DNA of 64,000 nt. Origin: Rhodanobacter sp. Soil772. Its GTDB lineage: Bacteria > Pseudomonadota > Gammaproteobacteria > Xanthomonadales > Rhodanobacteraceae. Location of the stretch: contig NZ_LMSK01000001.1 in NCBI RefSeq assembly GCF_001428385.1, positions 311,355 through 375,354 on the forward strand, read 5' to 3'. A model generated the notes under the pieces. That model did no database searches, was not told the origin of the DNA, and worked only from the letters and a program-made list of their open reading frames with translations. A program made the translations under genes and the position numbers. Shown here one piece after another: positions 44,501 through 52,793 of the stretch (its first letter is position 1; the number at the start of each line of letters is the position of its first letter).

Positions 44501-45553
44501 TCAATGCACCTTGTCGATACTGATCTTGACCGGCGTCTTGCTGTCCACTGCGACCACGCCGGCGTCGCCTTCCAGGTCGCCGGGCTGGGCAACCGGCTGG
44601 CCGCTGTGGCTGATCCGCGCGCCGACGAAGACGCGCTCGACCGAGGACAGCTTGAACGCCGGCGTCATCGCCATCGCATCGGTCAGTGTGACGGTGGTCG
44701 GCAGCTGGGCAGGGTCGAGCTTGGCTACCGCCAGCGGCATCGGCGGCCCGTTCTCTGCGCGGGCGTAGACGAACAAGGCATCGCCGGGGGCGAGCTTGTC
44801 CTTGAGTGCGGGCGCCAGCGCTACCTGCACTTGCAACGCAGCGCCTTGCGGAGTGGTAGCGGCGCTACTGCTCGACGCACCGGCGGGTGCGCCGCCGGCA
44901 CGGGCGTCGGCCACGGCGATCTGTTCGGCGACCGCCTTGGCCACGTTCGAGCCCGGCTCCAACTGCGGCTGCAGCAGGCGCCAGGTGGCGGCGGCCTCGC
45001 GATACTCGCCGCGCTGGAAGTTGCTGATGCCGAGCAGCCACAGGCCGCGCTGGCTGTCCGGATGCAATTGCACGGCGCGCTTGAGCAGCTCCAGCGCGCG
45101 GCCTTCGATGCGGTGGTCGCTGCGCGTCATCGAGTCGTTCTCGGCCCAGCCGATCATCGCTTCGGCATTGTTCGGGGCGAGCTTCAGCGCGTGGTCGAAC
45201 GCATCGCGCGCCTCGGCCGGCTGACGCAGCATGCTGCTGGTCTGGGCCAGCAGCATCCAGCCCTGCAGGTCGTCCGGTTGCTGTTGCAGGTGCGTGCGCA
45301 ACTCGGTGAGCGCCTGCTGCATGCTGATCGGCGCGGCGGCCGCGGCGGTCACCCCGTTCAACGCGGCCGGCGTACCCACCAGCAGGTACAGCGCGCCGGT
45401 GCCCAGCGGCAGCACGAGCGCGATCAGCAGAGTCACGGCGAATACGCCGCGCGAGCGGCCGGACTTGCGGCCCTGGCGCACCAGCGGCAGCAACAGCACG
45501 GCCAGCGCCACAGCGACCATCGCGGCGGCGGCAATGAAAAAAGCGGTCTTCAC
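44501..45553 (-). CDS. ccmI: Cytochrome c maturation protein CcmI
   Basis: A 350-residue membrane protein with two N-terminal hydrophobic helices (residues ~3-23 and ~37-60), then TPR helices (LTELRTHLQQQPDDLQGWMLLAQTS, ARDAFDHALKLAPNNAEAM, in part) and a C-terminal beta-rich domain ending VKISIDKVH. CcmI chaperones apocytochrome c to the haem ligation complex with CcmF and CcmH. It overlaps ccmH by four bases and is the last ccm gene of the operon. Confidence 0.93.
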   Translation of the reverse strand: MKTAFFIAAAAMVAVALAVLLLPLVRQGRKSGRSRGVFAVTLLIALVLPLGTGALYLLVGTPAALNGVTAAAAAPISMQQALTELRTHLQQQPDDLQGWMLLAQTSSMLRQPAEARDAFDHALKLAPNNAEAMIGWAENDSMTRSDHRIEGRALELLKRAVQLHPDSQRGLWLLGISNFQRGEYREAAATWRLLQPQLEPGSNVAKAVAEQIAVADARAGGAPAGASSSSAATTPQGAALQVQVALAPALKDKLAPGDALFVYARAENGPPMPLAVAKLDPAQLPTTVTLTDAMAMTPAFKLSSVERVFVGARISHSGQPVAQPGDLEGDAGVVAVDSKTPVKISIDKVH

Positions 45554-45996
45554 CAGTCGTCCCCGTTGTCGGTCGGTACTTCAGTGGCGGTACTGCCGAT
45601 GCGGCTGCGTTTGCGGATCGCCACCAGCACCACGCCGGCGCCGCCGAGCAGGATCAGCAGCGGGCCGAACCACAGCAGCCAGGTACCCGGCGTCAGCGGC
45701 GGGTCGTACAGCACGAACCTGGAATAGCGCGCGACCAGATACTGCTTGATCTCCTCGTCGCTCTTGCCTTGCTGCATCATCTGGAAAATCTGGTTGCGCA
45801 GGTCGCGGGCGATCGGCGCGTTGGAATCGGCCAGCGTCTCGTTCTGGCACATCGGGCAGCGCAACTGGTGGGTGAGCTGCTGGAAGCGCAGCTCCTGGGC
45901 GTGGTCCTTGAACGGCATCGGTTCGATCGCCTGTGCGTGCGCAACACCGGCAAACGTGAGCAAGGCCGCGAACAGCATGTGCAGGAGCCGCCGCAT
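45550..45996 (-). CDS. ccmH: Cytochrome c maturation protein CcmH
   Basis: A 148-residue exported thiol protein: signal peptide (ends AGVAHA), then LRCPMCQNETLADSNA with the CxxC active site, the three-helix bundle ARDLRNQIFQMMQQGKSDEEI and one C-terminal transmembrane helix (LLLWFGPLLILLGGAGVVLVAI region). It reduces the apocytochrome thiols before haem attachment. The start ATG shares one base with the ccmG stop (TGATG). Confidence 0.95.
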   Translation of the reverse strand: MRRLLHMLFAALLTFAGVAHAQAIEPMPFKDHAQELRFQQLTHQLRCPMCQNETLADSNAPIARDLRNQIFQMMQQGKSDEEIKQYLVARYSRFVLYDPPLTPGTWLLWFGPLLILLGGAGVVLVAIRKRSRIGSTATEVPTDNGDDW

Positions 45997-46538
45997 CACG
46001 GCGCCTCCTTCAGCATCGCCGCGATCGCCGGTTTCAGTTCCTTCGCCATCACGTCGGGCGTCAACGGGCCGATGTGCTTGTAGCGGATCACGCCCTTCGC
46101 ATCGATCAGGAAGCTTTCCGGTGCGCCGTAGACGCCGAAGTCGATCGCGGTGTGGCCCGGCTCGTCGGCGATCAGCAGGTCGTACGGGTTGCCGTGTTTC
46201 GCCAGCCAGCCCTTGGCGTCGTCCGGCGCATCCTTGTAGTTGTAGCCGACCAGCTGCACGCCCAAGGTCGGGCCTTCGACGGTCAGCACCGGGTGCTCCA
46301 CGCCGCATTCGATGCACCAGCTGGCGAACACGTTGAGCAGGTAGGGCTGGCCCAGCAGGTCGGCCTTGCTGACCATCTGGGTCGGCTCGTACAGCTTGGG
46401 CAGGTTGAACGCGGGCGCCGGCTTGTCCAGCAGCGGCGACGGGATCGCGTTCTGGTCGTGCTGGGTGTTCCACCAGATGCCGAAGCCGAACAGTCCCACC
46501 AGCAGCATGAAGCCGATGAACGGAAGCAGACGACTCAT
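45996..46538 (-). CDS. ccmG: Thiol:disulfide interchange protein CcmG/DsbE
   Basis: A 180-residue thioredoxin-fold protein anchored by one N-terminal helix (LLPFIGFMLLVGLFGFGIWW). The active site is SWCIECGVEHP (WCxxC with Ile-Glu between the cysteines), and the CcmG-specific PESFLIDAKGVI with its cis-Pro region is present. It keeps CcmH and apocytochrome c reduced in the periplasm. The start overlaps the ccmF stop by four bases. Confidence 0.95.
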   Translation of the reverse strand: MSRLLPFIGFMLLVGLFGFGIWWNTQHDQNAIPSPLLDKPAPAFNLPKLYEPTQMVSKADLLGQPYLLNVFASWCIECGVEHPVLTVEGPTLGVQLVGYNYKDAPDDAKGWLAKHGNPYDLLIADEPGHTAIDFGVYGAPESFLIDAKGVIRYKHIGPLTPDVMAKELKPAIAAMLKEAP

Positions 46539-48520
46539 GCGCGCGTTTCCTGTATCTGCAGGCCGTCGGCCGCTTCGGCGCCGGCCTCGGCCCTGGCGCT
46601 GCGTTTGATGCGGAAGCGCTTGTCGGTGGCGCAGACCAGGCCGCCCAGCATCATCAGCAGGCCGCCGGCCCAGATCCAGCGGATGAACGGCTTGTAGTAC
46701 AGCCGCAGTGCCCAAGCGCCCTCGATGTCGTTCGCGTCCATCGGCTCGCCCAGCGCCACGTAGAGGTCGCGGGTGATGCCGGCGTCCACCGCGGATTCGG
46801 TCTGCACCTGGCCGCGCGGGTAGGTGCGCTTCTGCGGGTGCATCACGGTAGTCTCATTACCGTTGCGGGTGACCGTGACCACGCCTTGGTCGGCGGTCCA
46901 GTTCGGCCCCGTCGTGTGGTGCACGCCGTCGAAGCGGAAGTCGTAGTTGCCGATGTGCTGGGTCTCGCCCGGCGCCATGCGCACGTCGCGGGTCACGCTG
47001 AGCGACTCGGACAGCAGCACGCCGGCCACGAACACGCCCACGCCCAGGTGCGCCAGCAGCATGCCGGCCATCTCGGCCGGGTAACGGCGGCCGCGCGGCA
47101 TTTCGCGCCAGCGCTTGAGCGCGTACAGCAGCACGCCGACGGTGAGCCAGACCAGCGCGCCTACGCCGGCAATCGCCTTGAGTTGGCCATCGACGAAAAA
47201 CGCCGCCACGATCGCACAGGCTGCCGCGACGATACCCGCGCGCATCAGCACCTGTTTGAGCACCAGTGACTCGCCCTTGCCCCAGCGCAGGAACGGGCCG
47301 AATGGCAGCAACAGCACCACCGGCAGCATCAGCAGCGGGAACAGGAAGCCGAAGTAGGGCGGGCCGACCGAGATCCGGCCCAGGTTCAGCGCGTCGCCGA
47401 TCAGCGGGAACAGCGTGCCCAGCAGCACCATCGCCGCGGCCACCGCGAACATCAGGTTGCTGATCAGCAGCGCGGTTTCGCGCGACACCACCTTGAACGG
47501 CTTGCCGCCGAGCACCTTGGGCGCCCTGAGCGCATACAGCAGCAGCGAGCCGCCGACCACGATGGTGAGGAAAGCCAGGATGAATACGCCGCGGCGCGGA
47601 TCGGAGGCGAACGCATGCACCGAGGTAAGCACGCCCGAGCGCACCAGGAAGGTGCCGAGCAGGCTCAGCGAGAACGCGAAGATCGACAGCAGGATCGTCC
47701 ACGCGCGCAGCGAACCGCGCTTCTCGGTCACCGCCTGCGCGTGGATCAGCGCCACGCCGACCAGCCACGGCATGAAGCTGGCGTTCTCCACCGGATCCCA
47801 GAACCACCAGCCGCCCCAGCCCAGCTCGGCATAGGCCCACCAGCTGCCGGCGACGATGCCGCAGGTGAGGAAAGCCCAGGCGACGTTCGTCCACGGCCGC
47901 GCCCAGCGCACCCAGGCCTGCTCCAACTCACCGCCGAGCAGGGCGGCGATCGAGAACGCGAACGCCACCGAGAAACCCACGTAGCCCATGTACAGCATCG
48001 GCGGGTGGAAGGTCATGCCCGGGTCCTGCAGCACCGGGTTCAGATCCGCGCCGTCGCCGGGCATCGGCAGTAGCCGCCCGAACGGGTTGGAAGTGAAGAT
48101 GATGAAGGCGAGGAAGCCCACCGCGATCAGGCCCATCACCGCGATCACGCGCGAGGCGAACACCTCGGGCAGCTTCTGGCTGAACGCGGCCAGCGCCACC
48201 GTCCACACGTTGAGGATCAGGATCCACAGCAGCAACGAACCCTCGTGCGCGCCCCACACCGCGGCGATGCGGTAGTACCACGGCAGCGCCAGGTTCGAGT
48301 TGTCGGCCACGTACTGCACCGAGAAGTCGAAACGCAGGAACGCCCACGCGAGGATGCCGAATGCCATGGCGACGAACACCGCCTGACCGGCCGCCGCCGG
48401 GCGCGCCACCGCCATCAGTGCACGATTGCCGCGCCACGCGCCGACCAGCGGCAGGACGCTCTGCGCCAACGCCAGCAGCATGGCGAGAATCAACGCGAGT
48501 TGGCCGAGTTCGGGGGTCAT
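46535..48520 (-). CDS. ccmF: Cytochrome c haem lyase subunit CcmF
   Basis: A 661-residue integral membrane protein of about fifteen helices, the core of the haem ligation complex. The tryptophan-rich haem-handling motif WGGWWFWDPVENASFMPW is intact, and WGAHEGSLLLW, HPPMLYMGYVG and the large periplasmic loop after TRDVRMAPGETQ are typical. It attaches haem to CXXCH sites of apocytochromes. About 100 bases containing an inverted repeat separate its start from the upstream ccmE; all other downstream junctions overlap. Confidence 0.96.
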   Translation of the reverse strand: MTPELGQLALILAMLLALAQSVLPLVGAWRGNRALMAVARPAAAGQAVFVAMAFGILAWAFLRFDFSVQYVADNSNLALPWYYRIAAVWGAHEGSLLLWILILNVWTVALAAFSQKLPEVFASRVIAVMGLIAVGFLAFIIFTSNPFGRLLPMPGDGADLNPVLQDPGMTFHPPMLYMGYVGFSVAFAFSIAALLGGELEQAWVRWARPWTNVAWAFLTCGIVAGSWWAYAELGWGGWWFWDPVENASFMPWLVGVALIHAQAVTEKRGSLRAWTILLSIFAFSLSLLGTFLVRSGVLTSVHAFASDPRRGVFILAFLTIVVGGSLLLYALRAPKVLGGKPFKVVSRETALLISNLMFAVAAAMVLLGTLFPLIGDALNLGRISVGPPYFGFLFPLLMLPVVLLLPFGPFLRWGKGESLVLKQVLMRAGIVAAACAIVAAFFVDGQLKAIAGVGALVWLTVGVLLYALKRWREMPRGRRYPAEMAGMLLAHLGVGVFVAGVLLSESLSVTRDVRMAPGETQHIGNYDFRFDGVHHTTGPNWTADQGVVTVTRNGNETTVMHPQKRTYPRGQVQTESAVDAGITRDLYVALGEPMDANDIEGAWALRLYYKPFIRWIWAGGLLMMLGGLVCATDKRFRIKRSARAEAGAEAADGLQIQETRA

Positions 48521-48527
48521 GATTGGG

Positions 48528-48659
48528 GCCGGGAGTGGGGAATCGGGAATCGGGAATCGGAAGAGCGGTTGACCGCGACTTGGGAGTAGTCACGCGCGCG
48601 GGAAGAGCGATGGGTGTTCATGGCTTGCGACTCCCCATTCCCGATTCCCCACTCCCGGC
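48528..48659. repeat. 23-bp inverted repeat flanking the ccmE-ccmF gap
   Basis: The 23 bases at 48528-48550 are repeated as a perfect inverted copy at 48637-48659. The left copy continues into a 7-base tandem GGGAATC repeated three times (48537-48560). The right copy lies in the ccmE coding region and encodes part of its last 13 residues. Short GGGAATCGGGAAT-type strings recur between genes in Xanthomonadales, so this may be a dispersed repeat. Confidence 0.75.
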
Positions 48660-49106
48660 TTCTTCGACCTGCTTGCCTTCGTGCGCCTTCGCCATGGCGT
48701 CCTTCAGCTCCTTCGGCATGTAGGTCTCGTCATGCTTGGCCAGCACTTCGGTGGCGACGAAGCGGGCGCCGTCCATGTGGCCGGTGGCGATCACCGACTG
48801 GTTGTCGCGGAACAGGTCGGGCAGGATGCCGGTGTACTCCACCGGCATCGCGCCGCCGGCGTCGACTACGGTGAAGGTGACCTTGAGCGAGTCGCTGGAG
48901 CGCTGGATCGAACCGGCCTTGACCATGCCGCCGAGCCGGAACGTGTTGTAGCTGGCCGCTTCGCCCGACTGCACCTGACTCGGGGTGAGCAGGTAGTTCA
49001 TGTTGTTCTGCAGCGCCAGCACGACCAGCACCGCGGCGACGGCCGCCGCGGCGAGGATCGACAGCACGATGGTGAGTCGGCGTTTGCGGGTGGGATTCAT
49101 GGGCAT
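48618..49106 (-). CDS. ccmE: Cytochrome c maturation haem chaperone CcmE
   Basis: A 162-residue haem chaperone: one N-terminal helix, an OB-fold beta barrel ([23 protein letters not shown] in part, [13 protein letters not shown]) and the haem-binding His in [14 protein letters not shown]. Haem is bound covalently to this His and passed to CcmF. The C-terminal tail ([15 protein letters not shown]) is encoded by an inverted repeat and does not look like normal CcmE sequence. ATG 49106 and ATG 49100 are both possible starts; homologues favour MNPTRKRR, the second. Confidence 0.94.
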   Translation of the reverse strand: MPMNPTRKRRLTIVLSILAAAAVAAVLVVLALQNNMNYLLTPSQVQSGEAASYNTFRLGGMVKAGSIQRSSDSLKVTFTVVDAGGAMPVEYTGILPDLFRDNQSVIATGHMDGARFVATEVLAKHDETYMPKELKDAMAKAHEGKQVEEAGSGESGMGSRKP

Positions 49107-49124
49107 GGTCGAAAGCCGCCCCGG

Positions 49125-49364
49125 TCAGGGGGATGGTGAAGTGGAAGTGGTTCGGGCGCGTTCCTGGCGGGCATTCTGACGTGCCAGCCGGGCACGAAGT
49201 TCAATCAGCACGCGGCGGCGACGCAGCCGTGGTGCGATGGTGTCGGCGATCAGCACGACGAAGAACACCGCGTAGGCCGGCCATACATAAGCCGCATAAC
49301 CGCCCATCTTGAAGAAAGCGGCGGCATCGCCGCTCACGGCAAGGAAGTGCTGCAGGGCGCTCAT
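49125..49364 (-). CDS. ccmD: Haem exporter protein CcmD
   Basis: A 79-residue small membrane protein: FKMGGYAAYVWPAYAVFFVVLIADTIAPRLRRRRVL (in part) with one helix at residues ~22-45 and the usual basic stretch after it, matching CcmD. The C-terminus is longer than typical (Arg- and Ser-rich tail). CcmD is needed to release holo-CcmE from the CcmABC complex. The start overlaps the ccmC stop by four bases. Confidence 0.9.
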   Translation of the reverse strand: MSALQHFLAVSGDAAAFFKMGGYAAYVWPAYAVFFVVLIADTIAPRLRRRRVLIELRARLARQNARQERARTTSTSPSP

Positions 49365-50119
49365 CGGTCGGCCTCGTCTTCGGCGATCTTGCGCACCCAG
49401 TCCTTGCCGCCTTCCAGCGCCAGCAGGTCGGTGCGCACGCGGCGGAACAGGCTGGCGGCGTAATAGAACTTGGTCGCCAGCATCATGGTCAGCAGCGGCC
49501 ACAGCATGTCCCACGACATCTTGGACTGGCCGAGCACGTTGACCGTGCTGCCCTGGTGCAAGGTGTTCCACCAGTTCACCGAGAAGTGCACGATCGGCAC
49601 GTTGATGATGCCGATGATCGCCAGGAACGCCGCGGCGCGCGCGCCCTGGCGGCGATCCTCGAACGCGTGGTACAGCCCGATCACGCCGAGGAACAGGAAC
49701 AGCAGCACCAGTTCGGAGGTGAGCCGCGCGTCCCAGGTCCACCAGGTGCCCCACATCGGCTTGCCCCACAGCGAACCGGTGACCAGGGTGATGAAGGTGA
49801 ACGCGGCACCGATCGGCGCCGATTCCATCGCCACCACCTCGGCCAGCTTGATCCGCCACACCAGCGCGATGAACGAGGCCACGCCCATCACCGCGTAGAT
49901 GAACATGCTCATCTCGGCGCTGGGCACATGGATGTAGATGATGCGGTAGGCATCGCCTTGCTGATAGTCGGCCGGCGCCAGCACCAGCCCGCCGTACAGC
50001 GCGATCGCGCCGAGCAGCAACGCCAGCGTCGTCGCCCATGGCTGCAGCGTGCCGGCGAAGCGGTAGAACGTCGGCGGCGAGCCGAGCTTGTGCAACCAGA
50101 GCGGGATCCAGTTAGACAT
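49361..50119 (-). CDS. ccmC: Haem exporter protein CcmC
   Basis: A 252-residue integral membrane protein of six helices that loads haem onto CcmE. The tryptophan-rich motif WGTWWTWDARLTSELVLLFLF is intact, flanked by the conserved periplasmic histidines (YIHVPSAEMS and VHFSVNWWNTLHQG). It is separated from ccmB by six bases and overlaps ccmD. Confidence 0.96.
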   Translation of the reverse strand: MSNWIPLWLHKLGSPPTFYRFAGTLQPWATTLALLLGAIALYGGLVLAPADYQQGDAYRIIYIHVPSAEMSMFIYAVMGVASFIALVWRIKLAEVVAMESAPIGAAFTFITLVTGSLWGKPMWGTWWTWDARLTSELVLLFLFLGVIGLYHAFEDRRQGARAAAFLAIIGIINVPIVHFSVNWWNTLHQGSTVNVLGQSKMSWDMLWPLLTMMLATKFYYAASLFRRVRTDLLALEGGKDWVRKIAEDEADR

Positions 50120-50125
50120 GGGTCG

Positions 50126-50812
50126 TCAGGCGTCCAGGGCAATTCGAAGGGCGGCGGCACAGGCCAATGGCGCCAATACCACAGCCAGCACCAGTGCGGC
50201 AGCGAGCCAGCTGATCGGCGCGAGCCACGGCAATCCCTGCTGGGCGGCTGCCACGGCGCCGGCGGCAAAGATCACTGCGGGTACGCACAAAGGCAGCAAC
50301 ATCAAAGCGAGCAGCATACCAGAGCGACGGGTGCCGGCCGTCAGCGCGACCAGCACCGCGCCGAACAGGCTGATCAGCGGCGTGGCCAGCAGCAGCGCCA
50401 GCAGCAGCACCGGAATGACCGCGGTCGGCAGGTGCAGCATCGCCGCCAGCAAGGGGGTGATCACGATCAGCGGCAGCGCCGTGGTGATCCAGTGGGCGAG
50501 GATCTTCATTCCCAGCAGGAGCTCCAGCGGTTGCGGCGACAACACCAACTGTTCCAATGAGCCATCCTCGATATCGCTGGAGAACATGGCGTCCAGCGTC
50601 AACAACATCGCCAGCAATAGGGTTACCAGCACGATGCCGCCGGCAATGCGTTGCAGCAGCGTGTCTTCCGGACCGAGCGCAAACGGAAACAGCATGGTCA
50701 CGATCAGCGCATAAAGCACCGGCATGGCGATGTCGCTGCGACGCCTCCATGCAACCGTCAGATCACGGCGCAGCATGGCTCCGCAAGCAGGGATAAGACG
50801 CGGGCGGCCCAT
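50126..50812 (-). CDS. ccmB: Haem exporter protein CcmB
   Basis: A 228-residue membrane permease subunit of the CcmAB transporter, six helices. Typical elements are RRDLTVAWRRRSDIAMPVLYALIVTMLFPFALG (in part) and MFSSDIEDGSLEQLVLSPQPLE. Start ATG 50812 is preceded by GGGGAA nine bases away; the frame open further upstream lacks support. 150 bases without a gene separate it from ccmA, an unusual gap in an otherwise tight operon. Confidence 0.94.
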   Translation of the reverse strand: MGRPRLIPACGAMLRRDLTVAWRRRSDIAMPVLYALIVTMLFPFALGPEDTLLQRIAGGIVLVTLLLAMLLTLDAMFSSDIEDGSLEQLVLSPQPLELLLGMKILAHWITTALPLIVITPLLAAMLHLPTAVIPVLLLALLLATPLISLFGAVLVALTAGTRRSGMLLALMLLPLCVPAVIFAAGAVAAAQQGLPWLAPISWLAAALVLAVVLAPLACAAALRIALDA

Positions 50813-50962
50813 TACGGTTCCCCGCCGTTTTCTTGCGTCGCGCGGATGGCGTGACGGAAGGCGTTCGTGCAAGTGCCGAACCCGTGCATGCCGTGTTCCG
50901 GGCATGGATGAATGATTGCCCGACCTCGCTTGAGCGCGCGCGCGAACGCGCATGACAGCCAG

Positions 50963-51598
50963 TCATTCATGCAGATGAATCCGCCGTACCGTGTCGCCCG
51001 CGAAGTTGGTGGTGCCGTGGCTGCTGACCAGCGCGGCACCACCGGAGTCGGTGTGCCATTTCAAGACGTGGTTGACCAGCGCAATACCGGCGCGATCCAG
51101 GTTGGCATACGGTTCGTCGAGTAGCCACAGCGTTGCCGGCAGCAGCAGCAGCCGGGCCAGCGCGGCGCGCTTCTTCTGTCCGGCAGACAGGCGTCGAGTG
51201 GGTTCGCTTTCATACCCGCTCAAACCGACCTCGATCAGTGCGGATCCGATACTCGTTCCGGCGCGCTGACCATGCAGCCCGACGGCGATGCGGAGGTTCT
51301 CGTGCGGACTGAGATCGGCCTTGAGCCCCAACTGGTGGCCGAGAAACAGGATCTCGCCCGCGCATTCGCTGCGTCGAAGCGGCGCGCCCCGCCAACGGAG
51401 TTCACCGGCCCCGACGTGCAACAGGCCGGCCAGCACGCGCAGCAGCGTCGTCTTGCCGCTGCCGTTGTCGCCCTCCACCAAGGTCAGTTGGCCGGGGTGC
51501 ACGTCAAAATCCAGTGGCGCAAATACGGCTTCGTCGCGACGAAAGAAGCTCACGGAACGCGCTTCCAGCAACGGCGTATGGGGAATCGAGACGGTCAT
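50963..51598 (-). CDS. ccmA: Haem exporter ATP-binding protein CcmA
   Basis: A 211-residue ABC ATPase, first gene of the ccm operon. Walker A is GDNGSGKTTLLR, the signature is RLSAGQKKRAALARLL, Walker B is LWLLDEPYANLD and the switch His is in LVSSHGT. It powers release of holo-CcmE with CcmB, C and D. Start ATG 51598 opens MTVSIPHTPLLEA; the operon promoter should lie in the 215 bases shared with the divergent sigma-factor gene. Confidence 0.95.
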   Translation of the reverse strand: MTVSIPHTPLLEARSVSFFRRDEAVFAPLDFDVHPGQLTLVEGDNGSGKTTLLRVLAGLLHVGAGELRWRGAPLRRSECAGEILFLGHQLGLKADLSPHENLRIAVGLHGQRAGTSIGSALIEVGLSGYESEPTRRLSAGQKKRAALARLLLLPATLWLLDEPYANLDRAGIALVNHVLKWHTDSGGAALVSSHGTTNFAGDTVRRIHLHE

Positions 51599-51778
51599 TG
51601 CTCTGATTGTCCGCAATGCGAGTGGGGCTTGTCTATGTGGCACGCTGCCGCTGCCCGGCACGCAGCGCAAGCGCGTTCCCGTTCGCGATTGAACCGGCAT
51701 CCGGCGGGCCGAGGCGTGAGTCGTGACAAACGGGCCGGACCGATGCCGATGAGCCGGCAACAAGGGGCCGGCGATCCC

Positions 51779-51807
51779 GGAACCCACGGGGCGGCATTTG
51801 CATCCAA
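51779..51807 (+). promoter_or_regulatory. Candidate ECF-type promoter of the sigma-factor gene
   Basis: GGAACCC (51779-51785) is followed 17 bases later by TCCAA (51803-51807), similar to the GGAACTT-N16-TCnAA class used by RpoE-like factors. It would start transcription at about 51812-51815, close to the first ATG of the sigma gene, and would then favour the second ATG (51826). Autoregulation is inferred. Confidence 0.35.
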
Positions 51808-51813
51808 CGAGGT

Positions 51814-52629
51814 ATGCAAGGGCCCATGCCACCGAGCGCGAAAACGGTACCGCTCGACTACGCGAAGCTGGACGACGATGCGCTGGTTGCCGTGGTGAGG
51901 GGCGGTGACCGCGCGGCATTCCGGTACGTCATGCAGCGCTTCGGGCAGCACCTGTACCGGATCGCTCGTGGCGTGGTCAACGACGACACGGAGGCCGAGG
52001 ATGTCGTGCAAGAGGCATTCATGCGGGCCTATCACCAGTTTGGTACGTTCCGCGGCGATGCGCCGTTGCGCACCTGGTTGATCAGCATCCTGCTCAACGA
52101 GGCTCGCAGCCGGTTGCGCAAGCGACATCTCATGGTGGGCCTTGAGCAGATTACCCCGTCCGCGGTGGACCCGTATTGGGATGGTCGCTCGCGGCCTGGC
52201 TCCGCTGGTGCCGATCCCGCGTCGCTCGCTGCCCGCGCCCAGATCCGCCGCCTGCTCAAGCGCGCCATCGAGAAATTGCCGGATTCCTATCGCATGGTTT
52301 TCGTGCTGCGCGAGATCGAGGAGTGCAGCGTGGAGGAAACCGCGGCGCGATTGACCATCAAGCCGCAGACGGTGAAAACCCGGTTGCACCGTGCACGTCG
52401 CCTGCTGCGCAAGTCGCTGGACAAGACGCTTGGCGACGTGCTGGCTGACACTTTTCCGTTCCTGGGTGCGCGCTGCGCGGCGCTGACGACCGTCCTGATG
52501 GCCTGGCTCACGGCCGAAGCCGTTGGCGAAAGCGTCGACCTTGCGCGTGGCTTGCCAGTCGGCAGGAGTGCTTCGGACACGGCGGGCGCGGGGCAATCGG
52601 AGTCGGGCGGTCATACGTTCAGCGGTTGA
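51814..52629 (+). CDS. ECF RNA polymerase sigma factor (RpoE-like)
   Basis: A 271-residue extracytoplasmic-function sigma factor. Region 2 is DTEAEDVVQEAFMRAYHQFGTFRGDAPLRTWL (in part) and region 4 is LPDSYRMVFVLREIEECSVEETAARLTIKPQTVKTRLHRARRLLR (in part). After region 4 comes a ~70-residue tail with FPFLGARCAALTTVL, a feature of several ECF groups. No anti-sigma factor gene is adjacent. Start is 51814 or 51826. It converges with the dihaem lipoprotein gene across a strong hairpin. Confidence 0.9.
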   Translation: MQGPMPPSAKTVPLDYAKLDDDALVAVVRGGDRAAFRYVMQRFGQHLYRIARGVVNDDTEAEDVVQEAFMRAYHQFGTFRGDAPLRTWLISILLNEARSRLRKRHLMVGLEQITPSAVDPYWDGRSRPGSAGADPASLAARAQIRRLLKRAIEKLPDSYRMVFVLREIEECSVEETAARLTIKPQTVKTRLHRARRLLRKSLDKTLGDVLADTFPFLGARCAALTTVLMAWLTAEAVGESVDLARGLPVGRSASDTAGAGQSESGGHTFSG

Positions 52630-52725
52630 ACGCCGATACACGAGACCAGTCGTCGATGGTCCGGTCGGGCACGGCCACGACTGCGCGTTTGAAGTCCGCA
52701 TTCGCAATCCGGCATTCCTGCTGCA

Positions 52726-52763
52726 CAAGGCAACGGCGACCGTGTCGGGTCGCCGTTGCCTTG
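52726..52763. terminator. 16-bp perfect hairpin between sigma factor and cytochrome genes
   Basis: CAAGGCAACGGCGACC (52726-52741) and GGTCGCCGTTGCCTTG (52748-52763) form a perfect 16-base-pair stem with a six-base loop, between two converging genes. It ends both transcription units most likely, although T-runs are weak. Confidence 0.75.
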
Positions 52764-52793
52764 CGTTTGCAGCACACAGCCTTGCGACAGCTC

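Noticed and set aside
44499..44620. SAM or cysteine-linked riboswitch upstream of the MetX-family gene
   Set aside because: The gene starts three bases after ccmI inside an operon; there is no leader in which such an element could fit.
48537..48560. Tandem GGGAATC units as a CRISPR or clock-like microsatellite
   Set aside because: Only three 7-base units without spacers; treated as part of the inverted repeat instead.
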